From contig NZ_JAHRCU010000027.1 of NCBI RefSeq assembly GCF_019083995.1, positions 1-52,800 on the forward strand: a stretch of DNA of 52,800 nucleotides. The letters run 5' to 3'. The notes below the pieces were generated by a model, which ran no database searches, was not told the DNA's origin, and worked only from the letters and a program-made list of their open reading frames with translations. Shown here in pieces: positions 16,894 through 24,230 of this stretch. This DNA comes from Roseococcus sp. SDR (GTDB taxonomy: Bacteria; Pseudomonadota; Alphaproteobacteria; Acetobacterales; Acetobacteraceae). The stretch's first letter is position 1; every line of letters starts with the position of its first letter. The position numbers were made by a program, and so were the translations under genes.

Positions 16894-19089
16894 ATGTTTC
16901 GCCGCCTCCATTCCCTGCCAGGGCTCCTCGCCGCGCTGCTCATCACGGCGCTGGCGTTGACCGGCGCCTTCCTCGCCTTCGACTCGGTCCTGGAGCGCAG
17001 CCGCGCGAGCATTCCGGCGCCCGGAGAGGTGACGGTCGCCGCACTCGCCGACGCCGTGCAGCAGCGGCACGCCGAGGTGGAGCGGATCGTCAGGACGCCC
17101 TCCGGTTCGATCATCGCCTACTACTTCGAGAATGACCTGCCGGGCGCCGAGCTGGTTGATCCCAACACGGGCGCGGCGATCGGCCCGCATGAGCCGTCCA
17201 ACCTGACACGCAGCATCACCAACCTGCACCGCTCCTTCCTGATGGACGATGCGGGGCGCGTGGCCGCGGGGCTGGGGGCGGCGGCCATGCTGGTGCTGTG
17301 CCTCTCGGGCGCGATCGTGCTGGCGGCGCGGCTGGGGGGCTGGGCGGCGATCCTGCGGCCCAGCCGCGGCAGCTTCGCGCAGCGCCTGCATTGCGAGCTC
17401 GGCCGCGCCGCGATGGCCGGGCTTCTCCTCTCGGCGCTGACCGGCTGCTGGATGTCGCTGGCGACCTTCGGCGTCCTGCCGGATGGCACCGCGACGGAGA
17501 TCGCGGCGCCCGTGGAGCCGAGCGGCGCGCCACGGCTTCGTCCCGGCCAGCTGGCGGCGCTGCAGGCCGTGGACCTGTCGGCGCTGCGCGAGCTCACCTT
17601 CCCCTATGGCGACGACCTGACCGACAGCTACACGCTGACCAGCGCGCAGGGCATCGCGCATATCGACGCCGCAACGGGGCAGGCGTTGGACTTCGTACCG
17701 AACGGCCTGGCGCGGCGGGTGCACGAGACCATCGTGATGCTGCACACCGGCCGCGGCGTCTGGCCACTGGCGCTGCTGCTCGGCCTCGCCGTGCTGACGG
17801 CGCCCCTCCTCGCCGGGGCCGGGGCGGTGATCTGGTGGCACCGGCGCGCCGCGCGGCCGAGGATCCGGCACAACGCGGCGGCGCAATCGGCGGACACCAT
17901 CCTTCTGGTCGGCAGCGAGGGCAACAGCAGCTGGGGCTTCGCCGCGACGCTGCACGCGGCGCTGACCCGGGCCGGGCACCGCGTGCATGCCGCGCCGATG
18001 AACGCGCTCGCGCCGCGCTACGCAAAGGCGCAGCGCCTGCTGATCCTGACGGCCACCTATGGCGATGGCTCGGCCCCCGCCTCGGCCGGCCAGTTCCTGC
18101 AGCGGCTGGAGCGTGCGACGCACCCCCTGCCCTTCGCCGTGCTCGGCTTCGGGGATCGCGCCTTCCCGCGCTTCTGTGGCTTCGCCGAGACGGTCGCCGC
18201 CGCGTTGCAGAACAAGGGCTGGCCCATGCTGCTCGAGACCGGGCGGATCGACCGGCAATCGGCGCAGGGCTTCGCCGCCTGGGGCGAGGCGCTCGGTGCC
18301 GCGCTGGGCGTGCCGCTGGCCCTGGCGCATCTTGCCCAGCGCCCCCGGACCAGGCCGCTCGTGCTCGCCCAGCGTGTGGAATACGGCGCGGAATCGCAGA
18401 CACCGACGGCGATCCTGCGCTTCGTGGCTCCGCCCGGTGCCGGCCTCTGGCGCCGCCGCCTGCCGCGCTTCGAGGCGGGTGACCTCGTCGGCATCCTCGC
18501 TCCAGGCACCGAGGTGCCGCGCTTCTATTCGCTCGCCTCCGCCTCGGCCGATGGCGCGCTGGAGATCTGCGTGCGCAAGCAGGCGGGCGGCCTCTGCTCG
18601 GGCTTCCTGCATGAGCTGCCCGAAGGCGGACGGATCGAGGTCTTCATCCGGCCCAATCCCGCCTTCCGGCCAGGGCGCGGCAGGGCGCCGGTGATCCTGG
18701 TGGGCGCCGGCACCGGCATCGGCCCGCTGGCCGGCTTCATCCGGCACAATGCGGGGCACCGGCCGATGCACCTCTACTGGGGCGGCCGGCACCCCGGCCC
18801 GGATTTCCTCTATGGGCCGGAGCTGCGCGCCTGCGTGGCGGATGGGCGCCTCGCGCGGCTGAACACCACCTTCTCCCGCGTGCCGGGCGGCGGCTACGTC
18901 CAGCAGCGGCTGGCGGCGGATGCGGCGGCGCTGCGCGAACTGCTGCAACGCGGCGGGCAGGTGCTGGTCTGCGGCGGGCGCGACATGGCGGGCGGCGTGG
19001 CCACCGCCTTCGAGGCGATCCTGCAGCCGCTCGGCCTCGATCTCGCCACCCTGAAATCGGAGGGCCGCTACCTTGAAGACGTCTACTGA
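16894..19089 (+). CDS. PepSY-membrane / flavodoxin / NADPH-reductase fusion (CysJ-like cytosolic half)
   Basis: 731 residues. The first ~330 form a PepSY-TM module with hydrophobic segments near 10-30, 125-150, 170-195 and 285-312 and an external PepSY region between the first two. Residues ~335-480 are a flavodoxin domain (GSEGNSSWG phosphate loop, LTATYGDGSAPAS). Residues ~500-731 are a ferredoxin-reductase domain: FAD-binding RFYSLAS, GGLCSGFLHEL, NADPH-binding VGAGTGIGPLAGF, CGGRDMAGGV, and a terminal DVY as in CysJ. This can take electrons from NADPH through FAD and FMN and move them across the membrane. It lies between the DUF2271 and ApbE genes and overlaps the latter by 17 bp. Confidence 0.85.
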   Translation: MFRRLHSLPGLLAALLITALALTGAFLAFDSVLERSRASIPAPGEVTVAALADAVQQRHAEVERIVRTPSGSIIAYYFENDLPGAELVDPNTGAAIGPHEPSNLTRSITNLHRSFLMDDAGRVAAGLGAAAMLVLCLSGAIVLAARLGGWAAILRPSRGSFAQRLHCELGRAAMAGLLLSALTGCWMSLATFGVLPDGTATEIAAPVEPSGAPRLRPGQLAALQAVDLSALRELTFPYGDDLTDSYTLTSAQGIAHIDAATGQALDFVPNGLARRVHETIVMLHTGRGVWPLALLLGLAVLTAPLLAGAGAVIWWHRRAARPRIRHNAAAQSADTILLVGSEGNSSWGFAATLHAALTRAGHRVHAAPMNALAPRYAKAQRLLILTATYGDGSAPASAGQFLQRLERATHPLPFAVLGFGDRAFPRFCGFAETVAAALQNKGWPMLLETGRIDRQSAQGFAAWGEALGAALGVPLALAHLAQRPRTRPLVLAQRVEYGAESQTPTAILRFVAPPGAGLWRRRLPRFEAGDLVGILAPGTEVPRFYSLASASADGALEICVRKQAGGLCSGFLHELPEGGRIEVFIRPNPAFRPGRGRAPVILVGAGTGIGPLAGFIRHNAGHRPMHLYWGGRHPGPDFLYGPELRACVADGRLARLNTTFSRVPGGGYVQQRLAADAAALRELLQRGGQVLVCGGRDMAGGVATAFEAILQPLGLDLATLKSEGRYLEDVY

Positions 19090-20008
19090 CTCGCCCCTGG
19101 TCCGCCACGCCCTGAACGGGCCGACCATGGGGACGCGCTACGCGGCCATCTTCCACGCGCCGGAGCACCTCGCCACGGCGGCACTGGCGCAGGCGCTGTC
19201 CGATGCGGTGGATCGCGTGGACCAGCAGATGTCGAGCTGGAAGCCGGACTCCGACCTCAACCGCCTGAACGCGGCGCCGGTGGGCGCGTGGGTGACGCTG
19301 CCGCCGGAACTCATGACCGTGCTGGCCGAGGGGCTCAGGATCGGTCGCGCCTCGGGCGGCGCCTTCGACATGGGCGTGGGCGGCCTGGTCGCGGCATGGG
19401 GCTTCGGGCCTGGCGCAGGGAAGGCCGAGCCGGGGCGCATCGCGGCTGCCTCCGCCGCCACGCGCCCCTCCACGATGCAGGCCCTGCAGCTCGATCCGGC
19501 CAGCTCCCGCGCGCGGAAGACGGAGGCGCTTTGCCTCGATCTCTCGGGCATCGCCAAGGGCTTCGGCGTGGATGAGATGGCGCGGGTGATGGACGGCTTC
19601 GGCATCCCCGCATGGCTGGTCGGCATCGATGGCGAGATGCGCGCGCGCGGGACGAAGCCCGATGGCACGCCCTGGGCCGTGGCGCATGAGCGCCCCGACC
19701 GGCACAGCCGCGAGGCGATGGGCGTGATCGAACTGAGCGACATGGCCGTTGCCACCTCCGGCAGTTACCGGCACTGGGCGGAGGTGGAGGGGCGGATCGT
19801 CTCGCACACCATGGACCCCGCCCGGCGCGCGCCGCTGGAGAATGACCTGGCCTCGGTCTCCGTCCTCGCCCCCAGTTGCATGGCGGCCGATGCCTGGGCC
19901 ACGGCCTTCATGGTGCTGGGCGCGGCGGCGGCCGCCCCCCTCGCCGAGCGGCATGGCCTCGGCACCATCTTCGTCCGGAGCGATGGCAGCGTGCAGGCGC
20001 GGATCTGA
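19073..20008 (+). CDS. apbE: ApbE-family FAD:protein FMN transferase
   Basis: 311 residues, starting at TTG 19073 with GGAG ten bases upstream; the frame is closed just upstream and the next ATG is too late. Landmarks are GPTMGTRY, the DLSGIAKGFGVDEMA nucleotide-binding segment, ATSGSYRH, SHTMDP, and ADAWATAFMVLG with the metal-binding Asp. ApbE moves FMN from FAD to a Thr/Ser of the target, here most plausibly the DUF2271 protein. Unusually, no signal peptide or lipobox can be seen, although the presumed target is exported. The 17-bp overlap with the flavoreductase gene implies coupled expression. Confidence 0.88.
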   Translation: MKTSTDSPLVRHALNGPTMGTRYAAIFHAPEHLATAALAQALSDAVDRVDQQMSSWKPDSDLNRLNAAPVGAWVTLPPELMTVLAEGLRIGRASGGAFDMGVGGLVAAWGFGPGAGKAEPGRIAAASAATRPSTMQALQLDPASSRARKTEALCLDLSGIAKGFGVDEMARVMDGFGIPAWLVGIDGEMRARGTKPDGTPWAVAHERPDRHSREAMGVIELSDMAVATSGSYRHWAEVEGRIVSHTMDPARRAPLENDLASVSVLAPSCMAADAWATAFMVLGAAAAAPLAERHGLGTIFVRSDGSVQARI

Positions 20009-20015
20009 CTGCCTC

Positions 20016-20216
20016 CGCGGCGCGAATCCGCGCGCCGGGCGGGAAGAGGATGACGAGCTCGCCCGGCTCCAGGCCCTGGCTCACCATAACGCTCTGCGCG
20101 GCGCGGCGCGCGATCCCGCACCACGAAGACCGCCCAATCCTGACCGCGCCGGAACAGCGCGCTGACCGGCAGCGGCACCGCGCCTTCGACCGTCTTGAAG
20201 CGCCCCGGGCTTCTCG
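20016..20216 (-). pseudogene. Remnant of an HlyD/RND-type efflux periplasmic adaptor (C-terminal end)
   Basis: Read leftward, two frames together give the end of an adaptor protein: VPLPVSALFRRGQDWAVFVVRD in one frame, then SQGLEPGELVILFPPGARI in another. Those are the usual C-terminal blocks of HlyD-family adaptors, but a frameshift and a lost segment separate them and the remaining ~300 residues are missing. The 5' side is cut off by an IS3 relic starting at 20246. It is a broken piece of a former efflux gene, not functional. Confidence 0.6.
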
Positions 20217-20245
20217 GAGGCTCCAACTCCTGAGAGGCTGGAGCG

Positions 20246-20540
20246 ATGACCAGCAATGCGACGAACAGGCTTTCGCCTGAGGTTCGCAAGCGGGCGATGC
20301 GGATGGTGCGGGAGCATGCCGCGCAGCATCCATGACGCTGGGCGCCGCTCCTATCGATCGCAGCCAGGATCGGTTGCACGGGCCAGACGCTGAACGCGCC
20401 TGTGACTCAGGCGAAGCTCGACCGCCGGTTCAAGCCATGATGGGCTTCATGGATGGTCATCGTGGGGCCTTTGGGGTCGAGCCGATCTGCAAGCTCCTGC
20501 CGATCGCCCCGTCGAGCTATCGCGCGCCGGTGGCACGGCG
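20246..20540 (+). pseudogene. IS3-family transposase relic (orfA fragments and orfB start)
   Basis: From ATG 20246 the frame gives a typical IS3 OrfA N-terminus (RLSPEVRKRAMRMVREH). It is interrupted by an in-frame TGA at 20333-20335 but continues as RWAPLLSIAARIGCTGQTL, then jumps by an internal deletion to QAKLDRRFKP and stop at 20438-20440. An overlapping OrfB start at 20436 gives HRGAFGVEPICKLLPIAPSSY and then loses similarity near 20540. The element is dead: nonsense codon, deletion and missing catalytic domain. Confidence 0.8.
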
Positions 20541-20617
20541 GCTTGTGGGGTGGCGTGTATCGCGAACGGCGCATGCAGGCGTCGCGCTGGTGCGGTCCGC
20601 GAGACACGCCAAGGGCC

Positions 20618-20923
20618 TCAACGTTTGCGCACGAACTCAGTCCGCAGAACGAGGCCCTTGATCGTGTCGTGGCGACAATCGATCTCCTCATCATTGTCCG
20701 TCAGCCGGATCGACTTGATGACCGTCCCCTGCTTCAGCGTCTGGTTCGCACCCTTCACCTTCAAATCCTTGATGAGGGTGACCGAATCACCATCGGCGAG
20801 AACATTCCCAGCGGCATCGCGCACATCGGTTCGTGGAGCATCACTGACGACGGCGAAGTCCTTGGCCGGACGCCACTCGCCGGTAGCCTCATCGTAGACA
20901 TACTGATCATCGTCGTCGGTCAT
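20618..20923 (-). CDS. PhnA/YjdM-family protein lacking the N-terminal zinc ribbon
   Basis: 101 residues. The C-terminal two thirds matches the PhnA domain (DAAGNVLADGDSVTLIKDLKVKG, KQGTVIKSIRL, DCRHDTIKGLVLRTEFVRKR). In E. coli YjdM the N-terminus is a CxxC zinc ribbon; here it is instead an acidic segment followed by YVYDEATGEWRPA, a variant common in alphaproteobacteria. Despite its old name there is no firm evidence that this family acts in phosphonate use. It sits alone, flanked by an IS3 relic on one side and a 180-bp gap and the STAS-kinase gene on the other. Confidence 0.8.
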   Translation of the reverse strand: MTDDDDQYVYDEATGEWRPAKDFAVVSDAPRTDVRDAAGNVLADGDSVTLIKDLKVKGANQTLKQGTVIKSIRLTDNDEEIDCRHDTIKGLVLRTEFVRKR

Positions 20924-21104
20924 GCCAGCCTCACCTCAGCGTCGAGCGAGTTCTCCTGCGCAGAAAGTCGGATGGCAAGAGCCTGCGCGTAAGCGGACAC
21001 CCAAGGAGGCACAATGGCATGGAGTCAGCCCCCGCTCACGCGACCAGAGCGCCTCTCCATCATCTGCAATAGATGCGGAGAAAAAGTGCCTCCTCAAGCG
21101 TCGG

Positions 21105-22250
21105 CTATGCAGCGATGCGAGGCATGAGCACGTCCTTGATCAGGGAGGCACACCTATCCCGCAGCGCTGGCAGAAAGGTGATGGTGTAGATGAGCCGCAT
21201 CGAGGCAAGGAAATGCTTGTTGGCCTCGAAGAGTGCACGCTCTTCAGGCGGCCGGTCAGCGAAGTAGCAGGACAAGAAGTTCTCCCAAAGAGCCAGGCCC
21301 ACTGCCTCGGGGATTTTGGTCGCCAGTTCGCAAAGTCCGAGCTCGGGCAAGCCATAGATCATGGCCAGCAGTCCGATGTCGAACAGAGCATGGCCGCGGG
21401 ACAGGTCGCCCATGTCGATGATGACCGGCTCGCCGTCGCGGATCATGATGTTGCTGCTGTGCAGATCGAAATGGACGAAGGTTTCAGCGTCCGGGATTGC
21501 CGCCAGCTTGCTGTGCAGCAGCGCGATCTCGTGCGGCGAGAGGAAGAAGCCGAGCTGGTCGATGTAGCCCCGCAAGCTCTCCTTGATATCAGGAAAGACT
21601 GCCGGATCGGCCGGGGTTGCGTGCACGGTCCGGGCGATGCGCGCGAGGGTGCGGGCATGTTCGGCGACGTTGCCGGGGTCGTTACGGATGACGGCGCTGA
21701 ACAACGAGGCATCCAGCATCTCGTACACAACGCCTGTCCGATTGCCGCAGGCGACGACATCATAGGAGATGGCGGTGGGAATGCCCGCCATGAAAGCGGC
21801 TTTGGCGAAGGTCTTTTCCTTCTCGGCGACATCGGCGCCGATGCCCTCGTTGTACAGCTTGACGATGGTCTCGCGGTCCAGCCGGTAGCATTCCCCGCAG
21901 ACGCCGGCAGACATGAACTCGAGGCCGTCAATGGCGATCTGCCGGACCTTGCGCCTGCTGGGGATCAGCCCCGAGAAGCCGGTCAGATTCAGGACGTGCT
22001 GCACCTCCCCCGACACGTTGTCGAGCAGCATGGAGCCGCCGCCGGCAGCGATGTGCCTCTGAGCCCGCAGTAATTCTCGCAGGCCTGCGCTCGAGACATA
22101 GGGGCAGGCGTCGAGATCGACCACGAGGTGCCGGACACCCTGAAGTCCCGGCACGAGTGCTTGCCCCAGCAGGGACGCGGTGGTGGCGTCAAGGCGGCCA
22201 GCCAACACCAAGGTGAGTGTGTCGCCCGTGTGGCGGGTGCCAATCTGCAT
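21105..22250 (-). CDS. STAS domain fused to an APH-like kinase domain
   Basis: 381 residues from ATG 22250 (GAGG upstream); a longer frame to 22406 adds nothing recognisable. Residues ~1-100 are a STAS domain like anti-sigma-factor antagonists (LVLAGRLDATTASLLG, LVVDLDACPYVSSAGLREL), retaining the Ser pair at which such domains are phosphorylated. Residues ~125-381 are an aminoglycoside-phosphotransferase/choline-kinase-like domain: VYEML hinge, the catalytic loop VHFDLHSSNIM and the metal-binding IDMGD. The chain could regulate its own STAS domain or a partner's. Base composition is visibly lower in GC than the neighbours and IS relics flank it, so transfer is likely. No cognate sigma-pathway gene is adjacent. 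Confidence 0.85.
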   Translation of the reverse strand: MQIGTRHTGDTLTLVLAGRLDATTASLLGQALVPGLQGVRHLVVDLDACPYVSSAGLRELLRAQRHIAAGGGSMLLDNVSGEVQHVLNLTGFSGLIPSRRKVRQIAIDGLEFMSAGVCGECYRLDRETIVKLYNEGIGADVAEKEKTFAKAAFMAGIPTAISYDVVACGNRTGVVYEMLDASLFSAVIRNDPGNVAEHARTLARIARTVHATPADPAVFPDIKESLRGYIDQLGFFLSPHEIALLHSKLAAIPDAETFVHFDLHSSNIMIRDGEPVIIDMGDLSRGHALFDIGLLAMIYGLPELGLCELATKIPEAVGLALWENFLSCYFADRPPEERALFEANKHFLASMRLIYTITFLPALRDRCASLIKDVLMPRIAA

Positions 22251-22617
22251 GGAAATGCCCTCGTCCGAATTCTTCGAATCAAACTGATCCGGCCTTCGCG
22301 TCTGAGCGTATCGGCGCTCCCACTGCCCTGACAACGCGGGACTGCCTGGATGACAGGCGTTGCGCTCGCACGTTCGGTCACCGCCGTATCCGCCGTCGCT
22401 TGCCACGTCCCGGCCCTACACGATGCAGAACAGGAGCTCGTCATCGTGGGTGGTGCCGCGGGGCTGTCAGGCGCCGTCGGGCCACGCCTGCTCGATGTTG
22501 ACCTGCCCCCGATCGGGGATCCACGGGCTATGAGAGATTTGGCCCATGTTCTGGCCTGGCCGGTTGGCCCTGCCGGAGCGAAGCGCAGGCGGGGCCAGCC
22601 GGCCAGGACAACACCGC
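22251..22617. other. Gap between the STAS-kinase gene and IS3 relic
   Basis: These 367 bases contain the promoter region of the leftward STAS-kinase gene and, at the far end, a long hairpin (22555-22607). Open frames here are short and show nothing recognisable; I see no gene. Confidence 0.45.
22555..22607. repeat. Long hairpin with 20-bp arms
   Basis: Left arm 22555-22574 and right arm 22588-22607 pair over all 20 positions, with only two G-U pairs, around a 13-base loop; the arm core is CTGGCCGG. It ends 10 bp before the stop of an IS3 orfB relic. It may be a REP-like palindrome or an IS-targeted structure; there is no T run to mark it as a terminator. Confidence 0.6.
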
Positions 22618-22890
22618 TTAAGGCGCCGGCGGCCGATAGCCCAGCGCGCTGTGCGGCCTGATGGTGTTGTAGTGCCGCCGCCAACGCTCGATCAGCACCT
22701 CGGCTTCGTGCAGCGAATGGAAGATCTCGCGGTCCAGCAGCTCGTCCCGCAGCTTGCCGTTGAAGCTCTCGTTGTAGCCGTCGGACGCAGGCGCCGTCGT
22801 TCAACCACAGTCGGCCGCGCTTCGGCTGCCGCCGCGGCACCTTCAGCCCCTCGTGCCGCCCGATGCGCTCCACGCGCTGGCGCGCGTGCT
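22618..22890 (-). pseudogene. IS3-family (IS407-like) orfB relic with internal deletion
   Basis: Read leftward from ~22890 the DNA encodes RVERIGRHEGLKVP and KRGRLWLNDGACVR, a mid-N-terminal OrfB block. After a frame jump near 22795 it continues as DGYNESFNGKLRDELLDREIF and ends RPHSALGYRPPAP, stop at 22618-22620. About 110 codons with the first catalytic aspartates are gone, and the join is out of frame. It points the opposite way to the relic at 20246 and belongs to a different IS3 subgroup. Confidence 0.85.
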
Positions 22891-23040
22891 GGACAACGGC
22901 GACGCCGCTGAGGCTCGGGAGTTGGTGCGCGGCTTGGTGGAGGTGATCCGCCTGGTGCCTGAGGGCAGTGATCTTCGGACCGAAGTCCGTGGTGCCTTGG
23001 GTGCGATTTTGGCTTTGGCGGAGGGCGCCCGTTCTGTTTC
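22865..23040 (+). pseudogene. Remnant of a large serine recombinase (C-terminal end)
   Basis: The plus strand encodes EARELVRGLVEVIRLVPEG and VRGALGAILALAEG, the usual tail of serine (resolvase/invertase family) recombinases. There is no start codon context, no catalytic Ser domain and no zinc ribbon upstream; the 5' side is replaced by the IS3 relic. A perfect stem follows 18 bp later. It is what is left of a mobile-element recombinase. Confidence 0.65.
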
Positions 23041-23057
23041 GGGCCCTGGAAATGCAA

Positions 23058-23085
23058 AACGCCTCAGCTGTGTGGCTGAGGCGTT
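23058..23085. terminator. Stem-loop with 10-bp perfect arms
   Basis: Arms AACGCCTCAG (23058-23067) and its complement (23076-23085) flank an 8-base loop. Read leftward it is followed by TTTTGC, read rightward by TTGTGTG, so it could act as a weak intrinsic terminator in either direction, probably for the recombinase relic. Confidence 0.5.
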
Positions 23086-23103
23086 GTGTGTGCAGATCAA
23101 GAT

Positions 23104-23127
23104 GGATGCGGGGACAGGGTTCGGCTT
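23104..23127. repeat. 24-bp dispersed repeat, copy 2
   Basis: Identical over 24 bases and in the same orientation to 1714-1737. It lies just right of the recombinase relic and its stem-loop, so it may mark a boundary of inserted DNA. Confidence 0.7.
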
Positions 23128-23170
23128 ATGGAGAACAAGGCTAACGCACGCTGCGGCAGCGCGAGGATAA

Positions 23171-23546
23171 CGCACCGGCCGTAACACCGCACTCCGGCTT
23201 CGGGCGTTTGGCTCTCATGGGAGCAATGGTGGCTCGGCCAAGCATCGACGCTCATCTGCAAATGTCACGAAACACGATGCATTCCGCCTCAGGGGTGATG
23301 ATCCCAGCAACACTGGAGAGTTGCACGCAGCGATCCTCGGTCGGCCTCAGCGTGATACCGTCTCGCTGCGGGGTGGCTCTGACGTAGTCCACATCGCGGT
23401 CCGCCAGACTCCGGTCATGGCGATGCTTGGATAGGCCCTGGGCGATGGCGGTCGCCAGGGCCGAACTGGAGCGGGCCTGAAAGTGCAGGGGAGCGCGACC
23501 TCGGCTCGCTGCTCGAGCGGGCGAAGCTAGCTCGGTCGGGATCGGC
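23171..23546. other. Gap downstream of nnrU
   Basis: These 376 bases lie between the mobile-element relics and the end of nnrU. An open frame on the minus strand (to 23252) has no good start, no ribosome site and no recognisable domain. I see nothing else. Confidence 0.45.
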
Positions 23547-24230
23547 TCACCGCAAGGCCGGCAACGGGACAGCACCAATCAAAGGGCGATGAAGCCACAG
23601 AAGAAGCAGCCAGACCGCCAAGCCAAACGCGATGCGCTTCATGGCGGAAGCCTTCCCGAGTTCTCCAACGCCAGGCCAAACCAAGGCGGTGCGGCGCGAC
23701 ATCCTAAGCCAAGCCTCCCGGCCCCAGGCCCGCCTGCGCCGCCGGTCCAGCGCGCCCATCCCGACCAGGCCCATCAGCGCGAAGGCGCCGAACAGTGTCA
23801 CCGAGGCAAGATCTCCATTCGGCGGGATATGGGACGCTGCCCAGAGCGTGATGCCGACCAGCACCGGGTGGCGCGTCACGCCCAGGATACCGGGCCTTGC
23901 GGCGTCGAAGCGCTCGGGCCGCGCACCGCCGATCGAGAAGGGATTTGGAATGCCGATGCCCAGGGCCAGCAGCACGCAGGCGAATGGCATGGCGACGTTC
24001 GGCACCCAAGCCTGCCAGGCCGCCCAATCCCAGAGGGGCAGATAGGGCGCGCGCCCGCTCGCCGCGATCAACCAAGCCAAGACCGCCACGGAGGCGCAAC
24101 TGTAAAGTGTGACGTAGCCACGCTGTCCGAGGAGGCTGACCAGGGCTGGGCGCAGACGTGGCCGTGCCGGCAGCATGTGACTCAGCAAGAAGACGGCCCA
24201 AGCCGCGAGGTATTCTCCCCAGCCGCCCAT
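23547..24230 (-). CDS. nnrU: NnrU family membrane protein
   Basis: 227 residues from ATG 24230, which overlaps the nnrS stop (ATGA). About six hydrophobic segments are visible, with the NnrU-type block TRHPVLVGITLWAASHI and a preceding GGARPERFDAARPGILG. NnrU belongs to denitrification regulons and is related to isoprenylcysteine methyltransferase-like membrane proteins; its exact role in nitrite/NO metabolism is unproven. It is the last gene of the long leftward nitrate operon, directly coupled to nnrS. Confidence 0.85.
   Translation of the reverse strand: MGGWGEYLAAWAVFLLSHMLPARPRLRPALVSLLGQRGYVTLYSCASVAVLAWLIAASGRAPYLPLWDWAAWQAWVPNVAMPFACVLLALGIGIPNPFSIGGARPERFDAARPGILGVTRHPVLVGITLWAASHIPPNGDLASVTLFGAFALMGLVGMGALDRRRRRAWGREAWLRMSRRTALVWPGVGELGKASAMKRIAFGLAVWLLLLWLHRPLIGAVPLPALR

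Noticed and set aside
16048-19128. A 1026-codon open frame on the minus strand opposite the kinase, DUF2271 and flavoreductase genes
   Set aside because: It mirrors the third-base GC pattern of real plus-strand genes, has Arg/Gly/Ala-rich nonsense composition and no domain; many similar long antisense frames occur across the window.
23252-23578. 108-codon minus-strand frame after nnrU
   Set aside because: Starts at a TTG inside nnrU, no ribosome site, no recognisable motif apart from one CxxC, and uneven composition.
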